Assembly (NCBI GenBank): GCA_903828975.1
Contig: CAIKOD010000114.1
Coordinates: forward strand, 1-41,860
Length of the DNA: 41,860 nt
Direction: 5' to 3'
From: an uncultured Methanomicrobiales archaeon
GTDB taxonomy: Archaea; Halobacteriota; Methanomicrobia; Methanomicrobiales; Methanospirillaceae
How positions within the stretch are numbered: position 1 is the first letter of the stretch; every line of letters starts with the position of its first letter. The notes below the pieces were generated by a model, which was given only the letters and a program-made list of their open reading frames with translations, was not told where the DNA came from and did not search any database. This document shows positions 17,933-27,481 of this stretch, piece after piece. The position numbers and the translations under genes were made by a program.

Positions 17933-18736
17933 TTATGGCCGTTTGCCGTGCTGTCCTTCCAGTTCCGTGATACTGACAGATGGGTTCCGGTACCGTTGTC
18001 TTTTTGCGGTCCGTCGCCCTGCCTGGATCGCTCCTGCCGGGCAGAGATGGATACACCCGCAGCAGACCTCGCACCGGTCTTTCCAGACTGGCCTGCCCTC
18101 CACGAGATCGATATTATCAGCTGGACAGACTTTTACACAGGTCCCGCAGGAGGTACAGGCACTTGTGACGGTAAATTTTTGGGCATTATTACGGGCATGT
18201 GATGTAAACCAGGGGTATGCCACGTAATGGAGAAGCTTACTATAGATGGCCAGGGGGACATCCCGGTGTTCACAGCGTTCGATTACCGGAATAATCTTTG
18301 CAATCTGGCGATCGGCGGATGCAAGGAGATCGGCCTTTTGTTTTCCGGAAGGCGAACTGTACATTAAAATATAATTGCCTGGCATCTTAACAAAAAAGCC
18401 GGCGTCCAGCCCGCGTCCGTGACATTTTTCGATCAGACTGTCAATCTGACTGAGGGTTGGACCGCCACCACTTCCTCCGAGTGTGACAACGGCAAAGGTG
18501 TACCTGCAATGAGAGAAATTAACCCGTCCGGCGAATTTTGCAACCATTAGGGGAAGTCCGGAGAAGTAAACCGGGCAGACGATCCCTACGCGTTCCGCAG
18601 CAGGGGTGATTACTCCCGGTGTATCCTTCAGTGATGCAATTGGTACCACCGTGCAGTCCCCCAGTGCTTCAGCGATCTTCTTTGCAACTGCAAGTGAGTT
18701 GCCGGTGCCGGAAAAATAATAGATAACTGTCTTCAT
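17933..18736 (-). CDS. EFR1-type flavodoxin/ferredoxin fusion protein
   Basis: This 267-residue cytosolic redox protein has an N-terminal flavodoxin-like domain (about 1-160) whose FMN loop is YFSGTGNS at residues 6-13. The C-terminal domain contains two [4Fe-4S] motifs, CTSCGTCVKVCPADN and CEVCCGCIHLCPAGA. This is the EFR1 (EFR1-family ferrodoxin) arrangement, which shuttles single electrons between flavin and clusters; the physiological partner is unknown. A lysine/arginine-rich tail follows the clusters. The ATG at 18736 immediately precedes the conserved KTVIYYFSGTGNS start. An open frame extends upstream to 18892, but the extra residues are not flavodoxin-like. Confidence 0.88.
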   Translation of the reverse strand: MKTVIYYFSGTGNSLAVAKKIAEALGDCTVVPIASLKDTPGVITPAAERVGIVCPVYFSGLPLMVAKFAGRVNFSHCRYTFAVVTLGGSGGGPTLSQIDSLIEKCHGRGLDAGFFVKMPGNYILMYSSPSGKQKADLLASADRQIAKIIPVIERCEHRDVPLAIYSKLLHYVAYPWFTSHARNNAQKFTVTSACTSCGTCVKVCPADNIDLVEGRPVWKDRCEVCCGCIHLCPAGAIQAGRRTAKRQRYRNPSVSITELEGQHGKRP

Positions 18737-18986
18737 GGGAACCCTGATTTTTACTATGTGGATATTCTTACGAGGTATCTTGCAGGTTTCTACGAAAAAG
18801 GTTGTTATTTGAAATTTACGGTTTGGACCACGAACGTGAGAACTGTTATAGAGATTGTAATCGGACAAATTTTTTTTAACGAATAATTGCAATCAACCGG
18901 GTATTTGTTGTAAAAAAGTGAGTTGTTCATATCCAGGATTGCACCTGAAAAAAGTGACACCATCCCTGGGCAGGGAGGGATTTTCG

Positions 18987-19859
18987 CTATACAGCTCCGG
19001 GAGCAGATTGTTTTCTCCATTTCCCTGCAGCGAGTCCGACCATCACGGTCTGGACGATAATGTAGACAATAAGAACCGGGAGAACCTCGCTCACATTCTC
19101 ACCGAATATACTGGTAGCAAAAAGCATGGCCATCCCGGCATTCCTGATTGCAGAACCTGTGGCAAGCGACCTTCGGGTCCCGGTCGTTGGCCCACCACAG
19201 AGGTATCCGAGAACAAGTGATATGCCAACGACAATTACCATTGCAGCAATTCCAAAGGTCCCAAACAGTTTCGTAAGCCCGCCGACGGCACCTGGCGAGA
19301 ATAGCACGGTCGCGAGAAACAGGAGCATTACAACCAGGATCATGATATATGAAGCCCATACAACAGGTGCTTCCAGCTTTTTAGCAATGGCAGGCCATTT
19401 GGCACGAACCAGCAGCCCGGCTGCCATAGGGATTACCATGAGGAGCACCAGCGTACGGATGACCGGCCACATATTAATTACTGAATCCTCCGGCATCAGG
19501 AGAATCAGGGTGATCGGTGTTGAAACCAATGCGACCGTACAGAGGAGGAACATGAGACCGGTAGCGAACGGCACATCGCCACCCGAAACCTCGGCAAGTC
19601 TCGGTCCGTAGGAGGCACCTGGTGCACTGGTCATCAGGAGAAAACCAACCAGCATCGCACCGGAAAGGGCAAACACGGTAGCAACCAGGTAGCCGGCAAC
19701 CGGGATAAGGACGAGGTTTACAAGCAGCGCAAACAATACCAGCTTAATATTCTTGAAAGGTTCGAGAAAATCCCTGTAGGTATGCCCAAGTCCGATAAAG
19801 AGCATTGATGTAAGAATGAACAGGTAGATGCCGATGGTAATTAGCAGTTCAATTTCCAT
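18987..19859 (-). CDS. Bile acid:sodium symporter (SBF) family transporter
   Basis: This 290-residue protein has about 9-10 helices and belongs to the BASS/SBF superfamily. Key features are the early IGLGHTYRDFLEPFKN stretch, MTSAPGASYGPRLAEVSGGD in the first half and RRSLATGSAIRNAGMA in the second. The Gly/Asn-rich crossover regions are where the family binds Na+ and substrate. Archaeal and bacterial members transport organic anions, and the substrate here cannot be read from sequence. The ATG at 19859 begins a typical MEIELLITIGIYLF helix. It lies about 250 bases upstream of the EFR1 gene on the same strand. Confidence 0.8.
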   Translation of the reverse strand: MEIELLITIGIYLFILTSMLFIGLGHTYRDFLEPFKNIKLVLFALLVNLVLIPVAGYLVATVFALSGAMLVGFLLMTSAPGASYGPRLAEVSGGDVPFATGLMFLLCTVALVSTPITLILLMPEDSVINMWPVIRTLVLLMVIPMAAGLLVRAKWPAIAKKLEAPVVWASYIMILVVMLLFLATVLFSPGAVGGLTKLFGTFGIAAMVIVVGISLVLGYLCGGPTTGTRRSLATGSAIRNAGMAMLFATSIFGENVSEVLPVLIVYIIVQTVMVGLAAGKWRKQSAPGAV

Positions 19860-20407
19860 TATAGACTCCCGTATACAGATTTTTTCGTTACCCGAGCAGA
19901 TTAAACTACCCCAGGTACAATGCCGGCCAAATACCGGTGAGAAATTTCGTGGACACGATGAGATGAGATTTTATTTACCCTGCCTTTGAGTTCACAATTA
20001 GGACGTTCTGGATTACGGTAGATCCAGGCAGAGAAACTTTGCCATGATCAGAAACAATATGCAAGAAGAACTACCACCCGATCGTAGATAACCTGATGAG
20101 CATTCGACTGCCTGATACTAATTATAAATTGTATTTTACCATTGTGCTCCTCGCCGTGCTTCTCCCCGCGTCGGTCTGCTACATGTACACGGAGGGCAGC
20201 TCATCAGAGGTCACCCGGCTGGAAATTCGGTTTTTTCTCACGGGAACATTCCCGGCATGCACACATTTGCCCGGACTGTACGCGGATAGAAAAGGTGCTG
20301 TTTTAATTCCCTGAATTATGTATTGCGGCATCCGTGTCATGGACTCCTCATTTCCGATCCGGAATTCCATCGCTACGCCATTATTGAGGAGATCATGGAT
20401 TACTCGC
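19860..20407. other. Intergenic region, no supported gene
   Basis: It separates the SBF gene (minus) and the YjdF-like gene (plus), and holds their promoters. A 72-codon plus-strand frame (20096-20314) begins with a signal-peptide-like hydrophobic stretch, but it has no ribosome binding site and its second half is not protein-like. I did not call it. Confidence 0.5.
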
Positions 20408-20420
20408 AAAAATAAATATA
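20408..20420 (+). promoter_or_regulatory. TATA box of the YjdF-like gene
   Basis: AAAAATAAATATA is centred about 29 bases before the ATG at 20445. That spacing predicts a transcript starting within a few bases of the start codon. No ribosome binding site is visible, so leaderless translation is likely. Confidence 0.5.
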
Positions 20421-20444
20421 CTGTGAAGATAAAATTGTCACCCT

Positions 20445-21071
20445 ATGACCAGTCGTTCATATGGCATGTACCTCGCCTATTTTGTGCAGGCATTGGTAGG
20501 TCTGAATGTCCTGTATGCAGTGGCACTCGGTGATTCCGGCGGTATATCAGTCGGAATTTTAATGTTTGTGATGGGTATGATCCCCTATATTATCACAAAG
20601 TATGCAAAGATCAAATTCCCGTGGTTCATCTACTTCCTCATCTCTCTGGCAATCCTCATCCACCTGTCAGGTTATATCCAGGGACGTTATGTCAGCATTC
20701 CCAACTGGGATAACCTCGCCCACCTTGTGTCAGGGTTCATCGTCTCCCTGTTAGGGTTCCTTGCAATCCTCTTTCTCGACAAGGTCAGGAATTATCGCCT
20801 GGACGCCATGTTTATCGGGTTTTTCACGGTTGCGTTTGGCATGATAATGGAGTACCTCTGGGAGATGTATGAATTCACCGTGGACACCTTTATGGGAGGT
20901 AGCCTGGCCGGGCCGATGCAGGCGAATAACGCCGATACGATGTCGGATATGATCTTTGTCTTTATTTCCGGTGTTATCGTTGCCCTGATCTGTTATACGT
21001 ACGTGAAGAAGTATGGAAAAGAGAACATCATGCACGATATGATCGGTGAAAGTCCATTCTTCCCGGAATAA
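20445..21071 (+). CDS. YjdF-like (DUF2238-type) membrane protein
   Basis: This 208-residue protein has about six helices and matches the YjdF/DUF2238 family. It has NWDNLAHLVSGFIVSLLGF in the middle and the family's EYLWEMYEFTVDTFMG block. An Asp-Met-Ile/Phe segment (TMSDMIFVFISGVIVAL) leads into the final helix. The family role is not established; conserved acidic and His residues within helices suggest a transport or metal-related function. The last 18 residues are cytosolic and acidic. Confidence 0.75.
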   Translation: MTSRSYGMYLAYFVQALVGLNVLYAVALGDSGGISVGILMFVMGMIPYIITKYAKIKFPWFIYFLISLAILIHLSGYIQGRYVSIPNWDNLAHLVSGFIVSLLGFLAILFLDKVRNYRLDAMFIGFFTVAFGMIMEYLWEMYEFTVDTFMGGSLAGPMQANNADTMSDMIFVFISGVIVALICYTYVKKYGKENIMHDMIGESPFFPE

Positions 21072-21340
21072 TTTTTTTTGGTACCGGGTAATTCACCGGA
21101 TTATGGTCCAGCCCGGAAGAATCATCACCTGCTAAATTTCCGGTTTTTTCAGAGGGAGAACCCATCCGCGTGAATTTTTTTTCCTAACCGCGTCTCAATG
21201 GGGAAGTCCTTTTTAACTACCCTGGAAAATTCACAACCGTGTAATACCGGGCTTTTCCAGGCGCCGGGGGAAAATGTCGAAGCGTAAGATTTCAATAATC
21301 CTTGTACCATAATGAGATAGCACCGGTTGGAAAGGTACCT

Positions 21341-22039
21341 ATGGGTATATTATCGCTCTTAAAAATAGGGGGAATCAGCAGTCCTGATAAAAATACCGGG
21401 ATAGAGCCAGACAAGGGGAAACAGAGATTTCAAAGGATTATTGAAATTGTTATACTCGTGCTCCTTGCAACAGCAACCGTAGCATCAGCATGGTGCGTAT
21501 ACGAGGCCTCTGCATGGGGTAATGTCCAGATGGAGAATGTTGGTGCTATTGCTCTCGCGCAGGGGGAATCGATTCGCCTTACCGATAATGACAACATGTT
21601 ACGGACAATCGACGTAAACCTCTTCCTTTCATGGGTCCAGGCGGCAAGTGAAACCCAGACAGGCAGAATGGTTTTTCTCGAAGACCGTTTCCGTGATGAG
21701 TTCCGGCCGGCTTTTAATGAATGGTTACAGGGAGCAAAACCAGGGGAGGTCCCCCCGGGAACACCTTTTTCGTTACAGAGTTATTCCCTTAAGACCAGTC
21801 GTGAACTGGAGCAGTTGAAGCTCAACATGTCGGTAAGCCTTGATAACGTCCGGCAGGCGAACGCGAACAGCGACAGCTACGTCCTCACCACAGTCTTTGG
21901 CGCATTGGTATTATTCTTCGCGGGCGTCTCCGGAAAGTGGAAATGGCCGGTGATTACCATAATTTTTATCGGGATTGCGATGATATTCCTGGTGATTGTC
22001 CTGCAACGGGTTTTTACACTCCCCGTCATAATTACCTGA
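21341..22039 (+). CDS. Membrane protein of uncharacterised family with large extracytoplasmic loop
   Basis: This 232-residue protein has a cytosolic start of about 35 residues and a first helix with VILVLLATATVASAWCVYEA. A helical loop of about 115 residues follows (WGNVQMENVGAIALAQGESI, then TIDVNLFLSWVQAA). Two closely spaced helices end the chain (about 180-198 and 204-226). The pattern 'ATA.A.W..Y.A..W...Q' followed by ES.R and 'D...F..W..A' occurs in a widespread unnamed family of bacterial membrane proteins. Function is unknown. The ATG at 21341 follows AAAGGTACCT; a TTG at 21302 is in frame but would add a non-conserved stretch. Confidence 0.7.
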   Translation: MGILSLLKIGGISSPDKNTGIEPDKGKQRFQRIIEIVILVLLATATVASAWCVYEASAWGNVQMENVGAIALAQGESIRLTDNDNMLRTIDVNLFLSWVQAASETQTGRMVFLEDRFRDEFRPAFNEWLQGAKPGEVPPGTPFSLQSYSLKTSRELEQLKLNMSVSLDNVRQANANSDSYVLTTVFGALVLFFAGVSGKWKWPVITIIFIGIAMIFLVIVLQRVFTLPVIIT

Positions 22040-22205
22040 TTTTTTTCAATCACGTTAAATGCCCCTATAACGCATTTAACCCCATTTTATTACCCGAGTT
22101 TTTAAAAAGCCAGACCAGGACATCTGTCCGGCGGTTCGTTTTAACATGACAACATTCCTGCCCGAATTCCAGGGGAGCATCGTTCCGCAGATAGTGCCAA
22201 AGAGA

Positions 22206-22215
22206 CTTTATATAG
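22206..22215 (+). promoter_or_regulatory. TATA box of the 54-residue gene
   Basis: CTTTATATAG is a near-consensus archaeal TATA box. It predicts transcription from about 22235, 20 bases before the small gene at 22257. Confidence 0.6.
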
Positions 22216-22256
22216 ATTACAATCACTTTCCCTTTTAGATAATGGAGATGTGAATA

Positions 22257-22421
22257 ATGTTCAGTCTGTTTTGGATTGCATTTATCCTGATTATTATCGG
22301 GGTAATAGCCGCCGCATGCGGCGCAAGGGGGATCGCCGGGGCCACGATGAAAATAGGGATGGTGGTAATGATTATGGCCTTTATCGCCGCAGCTTTCGTA
22401 ATGGTATTCGCAATGTTATAA
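22257..22421 (+). CDS. Small two-helix membrane protein (54 residues)
   Basis: The protein consists of two helices (about 4-21 and 32-52) joined by a Gly/Ala/Arg turn with ACGARGIAGATMKIG. This resembles the turn of small DUF1328-type membrane proteins, but homology is only suggestive. Support for expression is good for its size: a TATA box at 22206, GGAGATGTGA just before the ATG, and an isolated position between flanking genes. Single-gene unit of unknown function. Confidence 0.65.
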   Translation: MFSLFWIAFILIIIGVIAAACGARGIAGATMKIGMVVMIMAFIAAAFVMVFAML

Positions 22422-22581
22422 CACTTTATTTTTCCCATTTATTCTGCCGGATTCAATATCTCTGAAGAATTATAATGATTACAATTTCCCCTATTACCAG
22501 TAAAAGATAATTCCCAGGATTTTATCAACGTGGTATTTAGGTAGATCACCCTGAAAATGGCGTAAAAGTCACGCAAAAAAA

Positions 22582-23607
22582 TTATTCCAGGGTTGGTTCA
22601 CTAGCCGCGTTTTTAATAATGGTCAGCTGGTCAATCAGTATCTGGTATGACGAGACCAGCAGGGCAATAAAGAGCGGCCCGAGTATAAGCCCGATCATCC
22701 CCATGACCGAGATCCCACCGATGATACCTATCATCATTATCACCGGGTGAATGCCGATCCGTTTCCCCATCAGCTTCGACCGGATGAGGGACCCGGGTAT
22801 CCAGAGTACCACCGGATAGATAATGAAAAGTGCAATGAGCACCCCGGTGATATTCCCGGTTGACAAATTGTAGAGGAACAGAAATACCATAACAACCAGC
22901 GGACCAAAGAGGGGGATAAACATGGAGAGCCCGGACATGATTGAAAGCGGGAGATAGGCCGGGTATCCAAGAAAATAGAAGAGGGGGAGGGCAAGAACAA
23001 ATGCGAGAATTGCCACCTCCACGCTCACGATATAGATGGCATACATGGTGTTGACGACCATGCCGGTAATCTTTCCGACCGACCCGGTCAGTTGCCCTGG
23101 AAGAGCATCAATTATCTGGCGAAATATAGCCGGACCCTTCAGCAGGAACAGATATACAGAGAGAAAGAGGATAAATGCCCCGAATAGGATTTCCGGGATG
23201 CCGTTAAGAACAGACTGAATTGTCGATTTTATTACGAGCATGATGCTGTTGATCACATTTGCCACCTGGTACCCTGAGATCAGCGGGCTGGTTCCGAGGG
23301 AAATCAGCCACGTATTGATAGACTGGACCATGGTGAAGAGCGATCCACTTGCGCTGATGAGGAGGTTCACCATGAATACCAGGGCAAACCCAATCAGGAG
23401 GAATGCAAGGAGCGTTATCATCGCGGCGGATTTGGCAGGGGATAACCGCTCGCACAGTTTCTGGTTGAACGGTTGCAGCACGATCGCAAGGGTCATACCA
23501 AGGACAATTGCAGCGGCGAGCGGGAAATAGATAATAAATACCATGCTGAGAATGAGGAACAGAATTATTATGGTCAGCAGGTCGTACCTTAATTTGCTAT
23601 CGGGCAT
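22582..23607 (-). CDS. AI-2E family transporter (PerM/YdiK-like)
   Basis: This 341-residue protein has the AI-2E exporter-family fold. An N-terminal helix pair (about 8-50) is followed by a long amphipathic linker. Later helices carry GYPAYLPLSIMSGLSMFIPL and FGPLVVMVF, and the ending MGMIGLILGPLFIALLVSSY is strongly typical. In archaea the family is probably a general permease or Na+/H+-type exchanger; some members are Na+(Li+)/H+ antiporters. The substrate is not known here. The ATG at 23607 is 20 to 25 bases downstream of a TATA box, implying a leaderless transcript; a TTG at 23622 is the alternative start. Confidence 0.85.
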   Translation of the reverse strand: MPDSKLRYDLLTIIILFLILSMVFIIYFPLAAAIVLGMTLAIVLQPFNQKLCERLSPAKSAAMITLLAFLLIGFALVFMVNLLISASGSLFTMVQSINTWLISLGTSPLISGYQVANVINSIMLVIKSTIQSVLNGIPEILFGAFILFLSVYLFLLKGPAIFRQIIDALPGQLTGSVGKITGMVVNTMYAIYIVSVEVAILAFVLALPLFYFLGYPAYLPLSIMSGLSMFIPLFGPLVVMVFLFLYNLSTGNITGVLIALFIIYPVVLWIPGSLIRSKLMGKRIGIHPVIMMIGIIGGISVMGMIGLILGPLFIALLVSSYQILIDQLTIIKNAASEPTLE

Positions 23608-23627
23608 AATCAATTGATTCAAACAGG

Positions 23628-23638
23628 ACTTATATAGA
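23628..23638 (-). promoter_or_regulatory. TATA box of the AI-2E transporter gene
   Basis: On the minus strand TCTATATAAGT is centred about 26 bases before the ATG at 23607, matching an archaeal initiation distance exactly. No ribosome binding site lies between. Confidence 0.6.
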
Positions 23639-23768
23639 ACTTTTGACTTATTTTTCCGGTCTGCACCCGATATTTCCCTCCGTGTGCATACCGCAGGGAA
23701 TATGTCTATTACTATTGAAGGTCATGATTGTTACAGAAGACAGTGGTATATTTCGACGGTGAGAATGG

Positions 23769-25172
23769 GTGAAAAACAAGACAACCGTAAAAAGAGATGC
23801 ATTTGGCATTACAAGATTTATCACGGAGTATAAAACATCTGAACAGCGTCGGCAGGGAGGAAAGGCCATCAGGGAAGCAATTCCGCGGGTTTCGCACGCC
23901 GAATTTGAGCCGCCTGGTGATCGGCCGGACCCGGTTGAGGTAATCAAAGAGTCAAGTAAAGGAAGGCTCGAACACCTGATCCCCATACGCTACGGGCGTA
24001 TGTCAAAAAATGTCTTCGCCTTCTTCCGTGGATCTGCTTCACTGAATGCACTGGATATTGCCGGGACACCGACAACGGACCTCATGGTCCAGGCTTGCGG
24101 GGATTGCCACCTCTCCAATTTCGGCCTTTTCGCGACGCCTGAGCGGAACCTGATCTTCGATATCAATGATTTCGATGAGACCCTCCCTGCACCTTTTGAG
24201 TATGATATCAAGCGCCTTGCAGCCAGTTTTTGTATCGCCGCCCTTAATAATGGTTTTTCAGATAAGGAAGGCAGGAATATCACGAGGAGTTGTGTTCGCT
24301 CATATCGTGAAGCGATGATGCAGTTCTCCACGATGAATGTACTCGATGTGTGGTATGCCAGGCTTGATATGGATGCAATCATCGCATCGGCACCGGATGC
24401 CGAAGCGAAAAAAAACCGGCAGAGGATTGCCCAGCAGGCAAGGTCAAGTATATCAGAATATGTATTTCCAAGAATTACCAAGGTCCAGAACGGAAAGCGG
24501 CTCATTAAAGACGAACTCCCGCTGATATACCATCCCCCTGCTGAAGATGTCGACCCCGGATTTTTCATTAAAGCCCTGGAGAACTATCGCGAAACCCTGC
24601 CACATGAACGCCGGGTACTGTTTGACCGTTACCGCATTGAGGATCTCGCCTACAAGGTCGTAGGTGTTGGCAGCGTAGGTATGCGGTGTGGTGTTGTACT
24701 CCTGATGGCAGAAGAGAATGACGCCCTGCTTCTCCAGGTGAAAGAAGCACGTACTTCCGTCCTTGAGCCGTATGCAGGAAAAAGTGAATTTGACAACCCC
24801 GGGCAACGGGTCGTTGTCGGCCAGCGCCTGATGCAGTCGGCGAGCGATTTGATGCTCGGGTGGACTACGGGCAAAATGGGACTCCACTTTTATATGCGCC
24901 AGCTCCGGGATATGAAATTCTCCCTGGACGTTACCATTATGACACCCCTCCAGCTCTCCCGGTATGCCGAAATATGTGGGTGGACACTCGCACGTGCCCA
25001 TGCACGATCAGGGGATGCGGCAATGATCTCGGGATACCTCGGGAAAACGGATGTATTTGACAGGGCAATAGGGACGTTTGCGGGACTCTATGCGTACCAG
25101 GCCGAACATGATTGTGAAAGGTTCCTCGATGCGATACAATCGGGTGAGATAACGGCTCAATCCGATATTTAG
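23769..25172 (+). CDS. DUF2252 family protein (kinase-fold-like)
   Basis: This 467-residue soluble protein has the DUF2252 signature. An N-terminal RYGRM block is followed by FFRGSASL, then GDCHLSNFG and DINDFDET at about residues 110-138. The last two resemble the catalytic HxxxxN and DFD/DFG elements of aminoglycoside-phosphotransferase-like kinases. The activity of the family has not been settled. The C-terminal half has AYKVVGVGSVGMR and a helical end with WTLARAHARSGD. The GTG at 23769 is supported by GGTGA 6 bases upstream. It is divergent from the AI-2E gene, sharing a 160-base promoter region. Confidence 0.88.
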   Translation: MKNKTTVKRDAFGITRFITEYKTSEQRRQGGKAIREAIPRVSHAEFEPPGDRPDPVEVIKESSKGRLEHLIPIRYGRMSKNVFAFFRGSASLNALDIAGTPTTDLMVQACGDCHLSNFGLFATPERNLIFDINDFDETLPAPFEYDIKRLAASFCIAALNNGFSDKEGRNITRSCVRSYREAMMQFSTMNVLDVWYARLDMDAIIASAPDAEAKKNRQRIAQQARSSISEYVFPRITKVQNGKRLIKDELPLIYHPPAEDVDPGFFIKALENYRETLPHERRVLFDRYRIEDLAYKVVGVGSVGMRCGVVLLMAEENDALLLQVKEARTSVLEPYAGKSEFDNPGQRVVVGQRLMQSASDLMLGWTTGKMGLHFYMRQLRDMKFSLDVTIMTPLQLSRYAEICGWTLARAHARSGDAAMISGYLGKTDVFDRAIGTFAGLYAYQAEHDCERFLDAIQSGEITAQSDI

Positions 25173-25321
25173 GTCCGACAATTAAATTCAGAAATTTACC
25201 ATTTTTACCATCAAAAAAATTGTGATTCTCCGGGGCAACTTAGGGAAAACCGGGGCCAGGGTACAATGCAAGAACCAATGTTGTACAGTAACCCGGCAGC
25301 TTCGCTGGAAAAGGGATATCT

Positions 25322-26125
25322 TCACATGATCCCGGTAAACCGGAGTGCACAATAGACCAGGAGGGAGATCCCGGCAACCTTTATTGTCTGGGTATTCATC
25401 TCCCCAACAAATGTCGACTTGTAGCTGGCATCCTTCATCGCCCTGATTACCGGTTTAATGAGGAGCAGGCCGAACGGGAACAACGGGAGCAGCCAGTAAT
25501 AACCCATCTGAACTGATACGAGATAGGCACAGAGTAGTAATGCAAGGACCATAAGGACAATGGTCCACTTAAATGCAGCCTGCTCCCCCATAATCATGAC
25601 CGAATTTCTCCGTGTATTCCGGTCCTTTTCAATATCCCGGATCTCGTTAAGGAGTTCACTGATGATCCCGAATAGTGCCAGGAGAGCGAAAAAGATGATC
25701 CCGGTCAGGTTTACCGGGGAATACAGAAGGTATCCGAGCATTCCACAGAGCATCGGGAGGACGGCGTGGTACGCAAGGTCAAGCCCGGCTATGTTCTTCG
25801 TTTCAATGAGAAAAGAGTACGTGATAAACATTACAAGGATCAGGCCTTCTATCCAGAGCAGCTTTGCCGGAAGGAGCACCATACTTACCAGGGTGATGAG
25901 GAGGAGCAGGGCGCTGATGAGGACTGCAACGCTCAACGACATCGAACCGTCTGCAAGCGGGTTTCTGGGAAAAGGCGTATGTGCATCCAGTTCGCGGTCT
26001 GAAATATCGTTTACCACAAATCCGAACGCAGACGAGGATATGATAAAAATCACAAGCCAGACAAGAGCGATATCGACAGACGAGGACCCAAGAAACGCCC
26101 CGAACAATCCGACAGTGATGGACAA
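25322..26125 (-). CDS. UbiA-family prenyltransferase
   Basis: This 267-residue (minimum) integral membrane prenyltransferase would transfer a prenyl chain to a lipid or aromatic acceptor. Both Asp-rich sites are present: NDISDRELDAHTPFPRNPL in helix 2-3 and NEIRDIEKDRNTRRNS in the middle. These bind Mg2+-diphosphate. About eight helices follow the usual pattern. The start is uncertain: the first legal codon in frame is TTG at 26125. Upstream the frame stays coding-like (residues resembling INPLARLLRFGEYGLL) until a stop at 26192. An ATG at 26202 would join if one base were added in the AAGAAA run near 26188. Its product could be a quinone-like or ether-lipid compound. Confidence 0.85.
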   Translation of the reverse strand: MSITVGLFGAFLGSSSVDIALVWLVIFIISSSAFGFVVNDISDRELDAHTPFPRNPLADGSMSLSVAVLISALLLLITLVSMVLLPAKLLWIEGLILVMFITYSFLIETKNIAGLDLAYHAVLPMLCGMLGYLLYSPVNLTGIIFFALLALFGIISELLNEIRDIEKDRNTRRNSVMIMGEQAAFKWTIVLMVLALLLCAYLVSVQMGYYWLLPLFPFGLLLIKPVIRAMKDASYKSTFVGEMNTQTIKVAGISLLVYCALRFTGIM

Positions 26126-26329
26126 TAACCCATATTCCCCGAACCGCAGAAGTCTTGCCAGTGGGTTGATACGAACCCTCCCGAATGTTTCTTACCACTC
26201 ATTTGATTAAATAACTGATAAATTAATAGTGAATGCCATGAGATTTTTTAGCGGATTCCTGTAATTTCAATTCCGAATCATTCAATACTCAAGCGGCATC
26301 AAACTTATGAATAATTAACAGGGTGATAA

Positions 26330-27418
26330 ATGGCTCATGTACTGCTCTCTCCGCTCAGCTGGGGTCTTGGTCATGCCACGAGGGATATTCCTATTATCAG
26401 GACCCTTCTGGACCATCATCACGATGTAACCATCGCGGCCAGCGGCAACGCACTCACCGTGCTCCAGTATGAATTCCCGGAATGCAGCTTCATCCAGTTT
26501 AAAGATTATCCTGCTCCGTACAGCACAAGCCGTTTCTTTACCCCGAAATTCATTGCATCACTGCCAGCCATTGCGCAGGCTCTTGCAGAGGAACGCCGGA
26601 ACCTGCTGCGTATTCTTGAAAAAAACCGGTACGATCTCATCATCAGTGATAACCGGCCCGGGGTGTATTCATTAAAAATCCCCACGTTCTTTGTTACTCA
26701 CCAGATCCACTATCCCCTCCCGCTCCTGTTCTGGCCCTTCGAACTAGGCTCAATCCTTGCTAATTACTTCCTGTTTGATAATTTTACCGGGGTCATTGTC
26801 CTCGATAACCCGCCGGGGGCGAAGTCTATTGCAGGAAAATTGTCCCGTCCTGTCCGGGGGCTGACCGATTCAAAGGTTTTCTTTTCAGGAATTCTTTCAA
26901 GCATACAAAAAACGGATAGTGAACAGGACCTTGATTACCTCGTCCTGATCTCCGGGCCTGAACCCCAGAGAAGTTGTCTTGAGGAGATCCTCACGCCAAT
27001 GCTTTCCGATCTTGACGGGACCACGATAGCACTGCTTGGGAGTCCACAAAAAACACCGGAACGATCAGTTTCAGGCCGCTGCACGGTAATTTCATATGCA
27101 ACCACCCGGGAAAAAGAACGGCTGATGAACCGTGCGAAGTTTGTCATCTGCCGGTCAGGTTATACCTCAATGATGGAACTTGCGGAACTCGATAAAAGTC
27201 ACGGGCTTTTTATTCCAACACCGGGACAACCTGAACAGGAATATCTTTCGTATTATTACAAAAATGCCGGTTGGTTTTATTCGAAAAGCCAATATAAGCT
27301 CAAACTGGTGCAGGATATCCCTCTCGCCATGAAGTGTAAAGGGTTTCCGTCCATGCCCAAAACCAAAGAGAACGTCGAACGTCTTTATACCGAACTCCTT
27401 GCACAGTATATTGATTAA
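26330..27418 (+). CDS. Glycosyltransferase, MurG/GT28-like
   Basis: This 362-residue cytosolic or membrane-associated glycosyltransferase has a GT-B fold. The N-terminal half starts with LSPLSWGLGHATRDIPIIR, the glycine-rich acceptor loop of GT28/MurG-like enzymes. The C-terminal half has CRSGYTSMMELAELDKS followed by IPTPGQPEQEYLS, the donor-nucleotide binding pattern. The donor and acceptor cannot be read from sequence. The ATG is preceded by GGGTGATAA, a good GGTGA ribosome binding site. It is divergent from the UbiA gene, so a role in modifying isoprenoid lipids is plausible but inferred from position alone. Confidence 0.85.
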   Translation: MAHVLLSPLSWGLGHATRDIPIIRTLLDHHHDVTIAASGNALTVLQYEFPECSFIQFKDYPAPYSTSRFFTPKFIASLPAIAQALAEERRNLLRILEKNRYDLIISDNRPGVYSLKIPTFFVTHQIHYPLPLLFWPFELGSILANYFLFDNFTGVIVLDNPPGAKSIAGKLSRPVRGLTDSKVFFSGILSSIQKTDSEQDLDYLVLISGPEPQRSCLEEILTPMLSDLDGTTIALLGSPQKTPERSVSGRCTVISYATTREKERLMNRAKFVICRSGYTSMMELAELDKSHGLFIPTPGQPEQEYLSYYYKNAGWFYSKSQYKLKLVQDIPLAMKCKGFPSMPKTKENVERLYTELLAQYID

Positions 27419-27481
27419 ACGATACAAAAGTGTCTGTAGGGAAACGACGGAGTTCATATAGGCTGATTACCCAGTATGTAC

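Noticed and set aside
20096-20314. 72-codon plus-strand frame with a signal-peptide-like start
   Set aside because: It has no ribosome binding site or homologue-like segment, and the second half is not protein-like.
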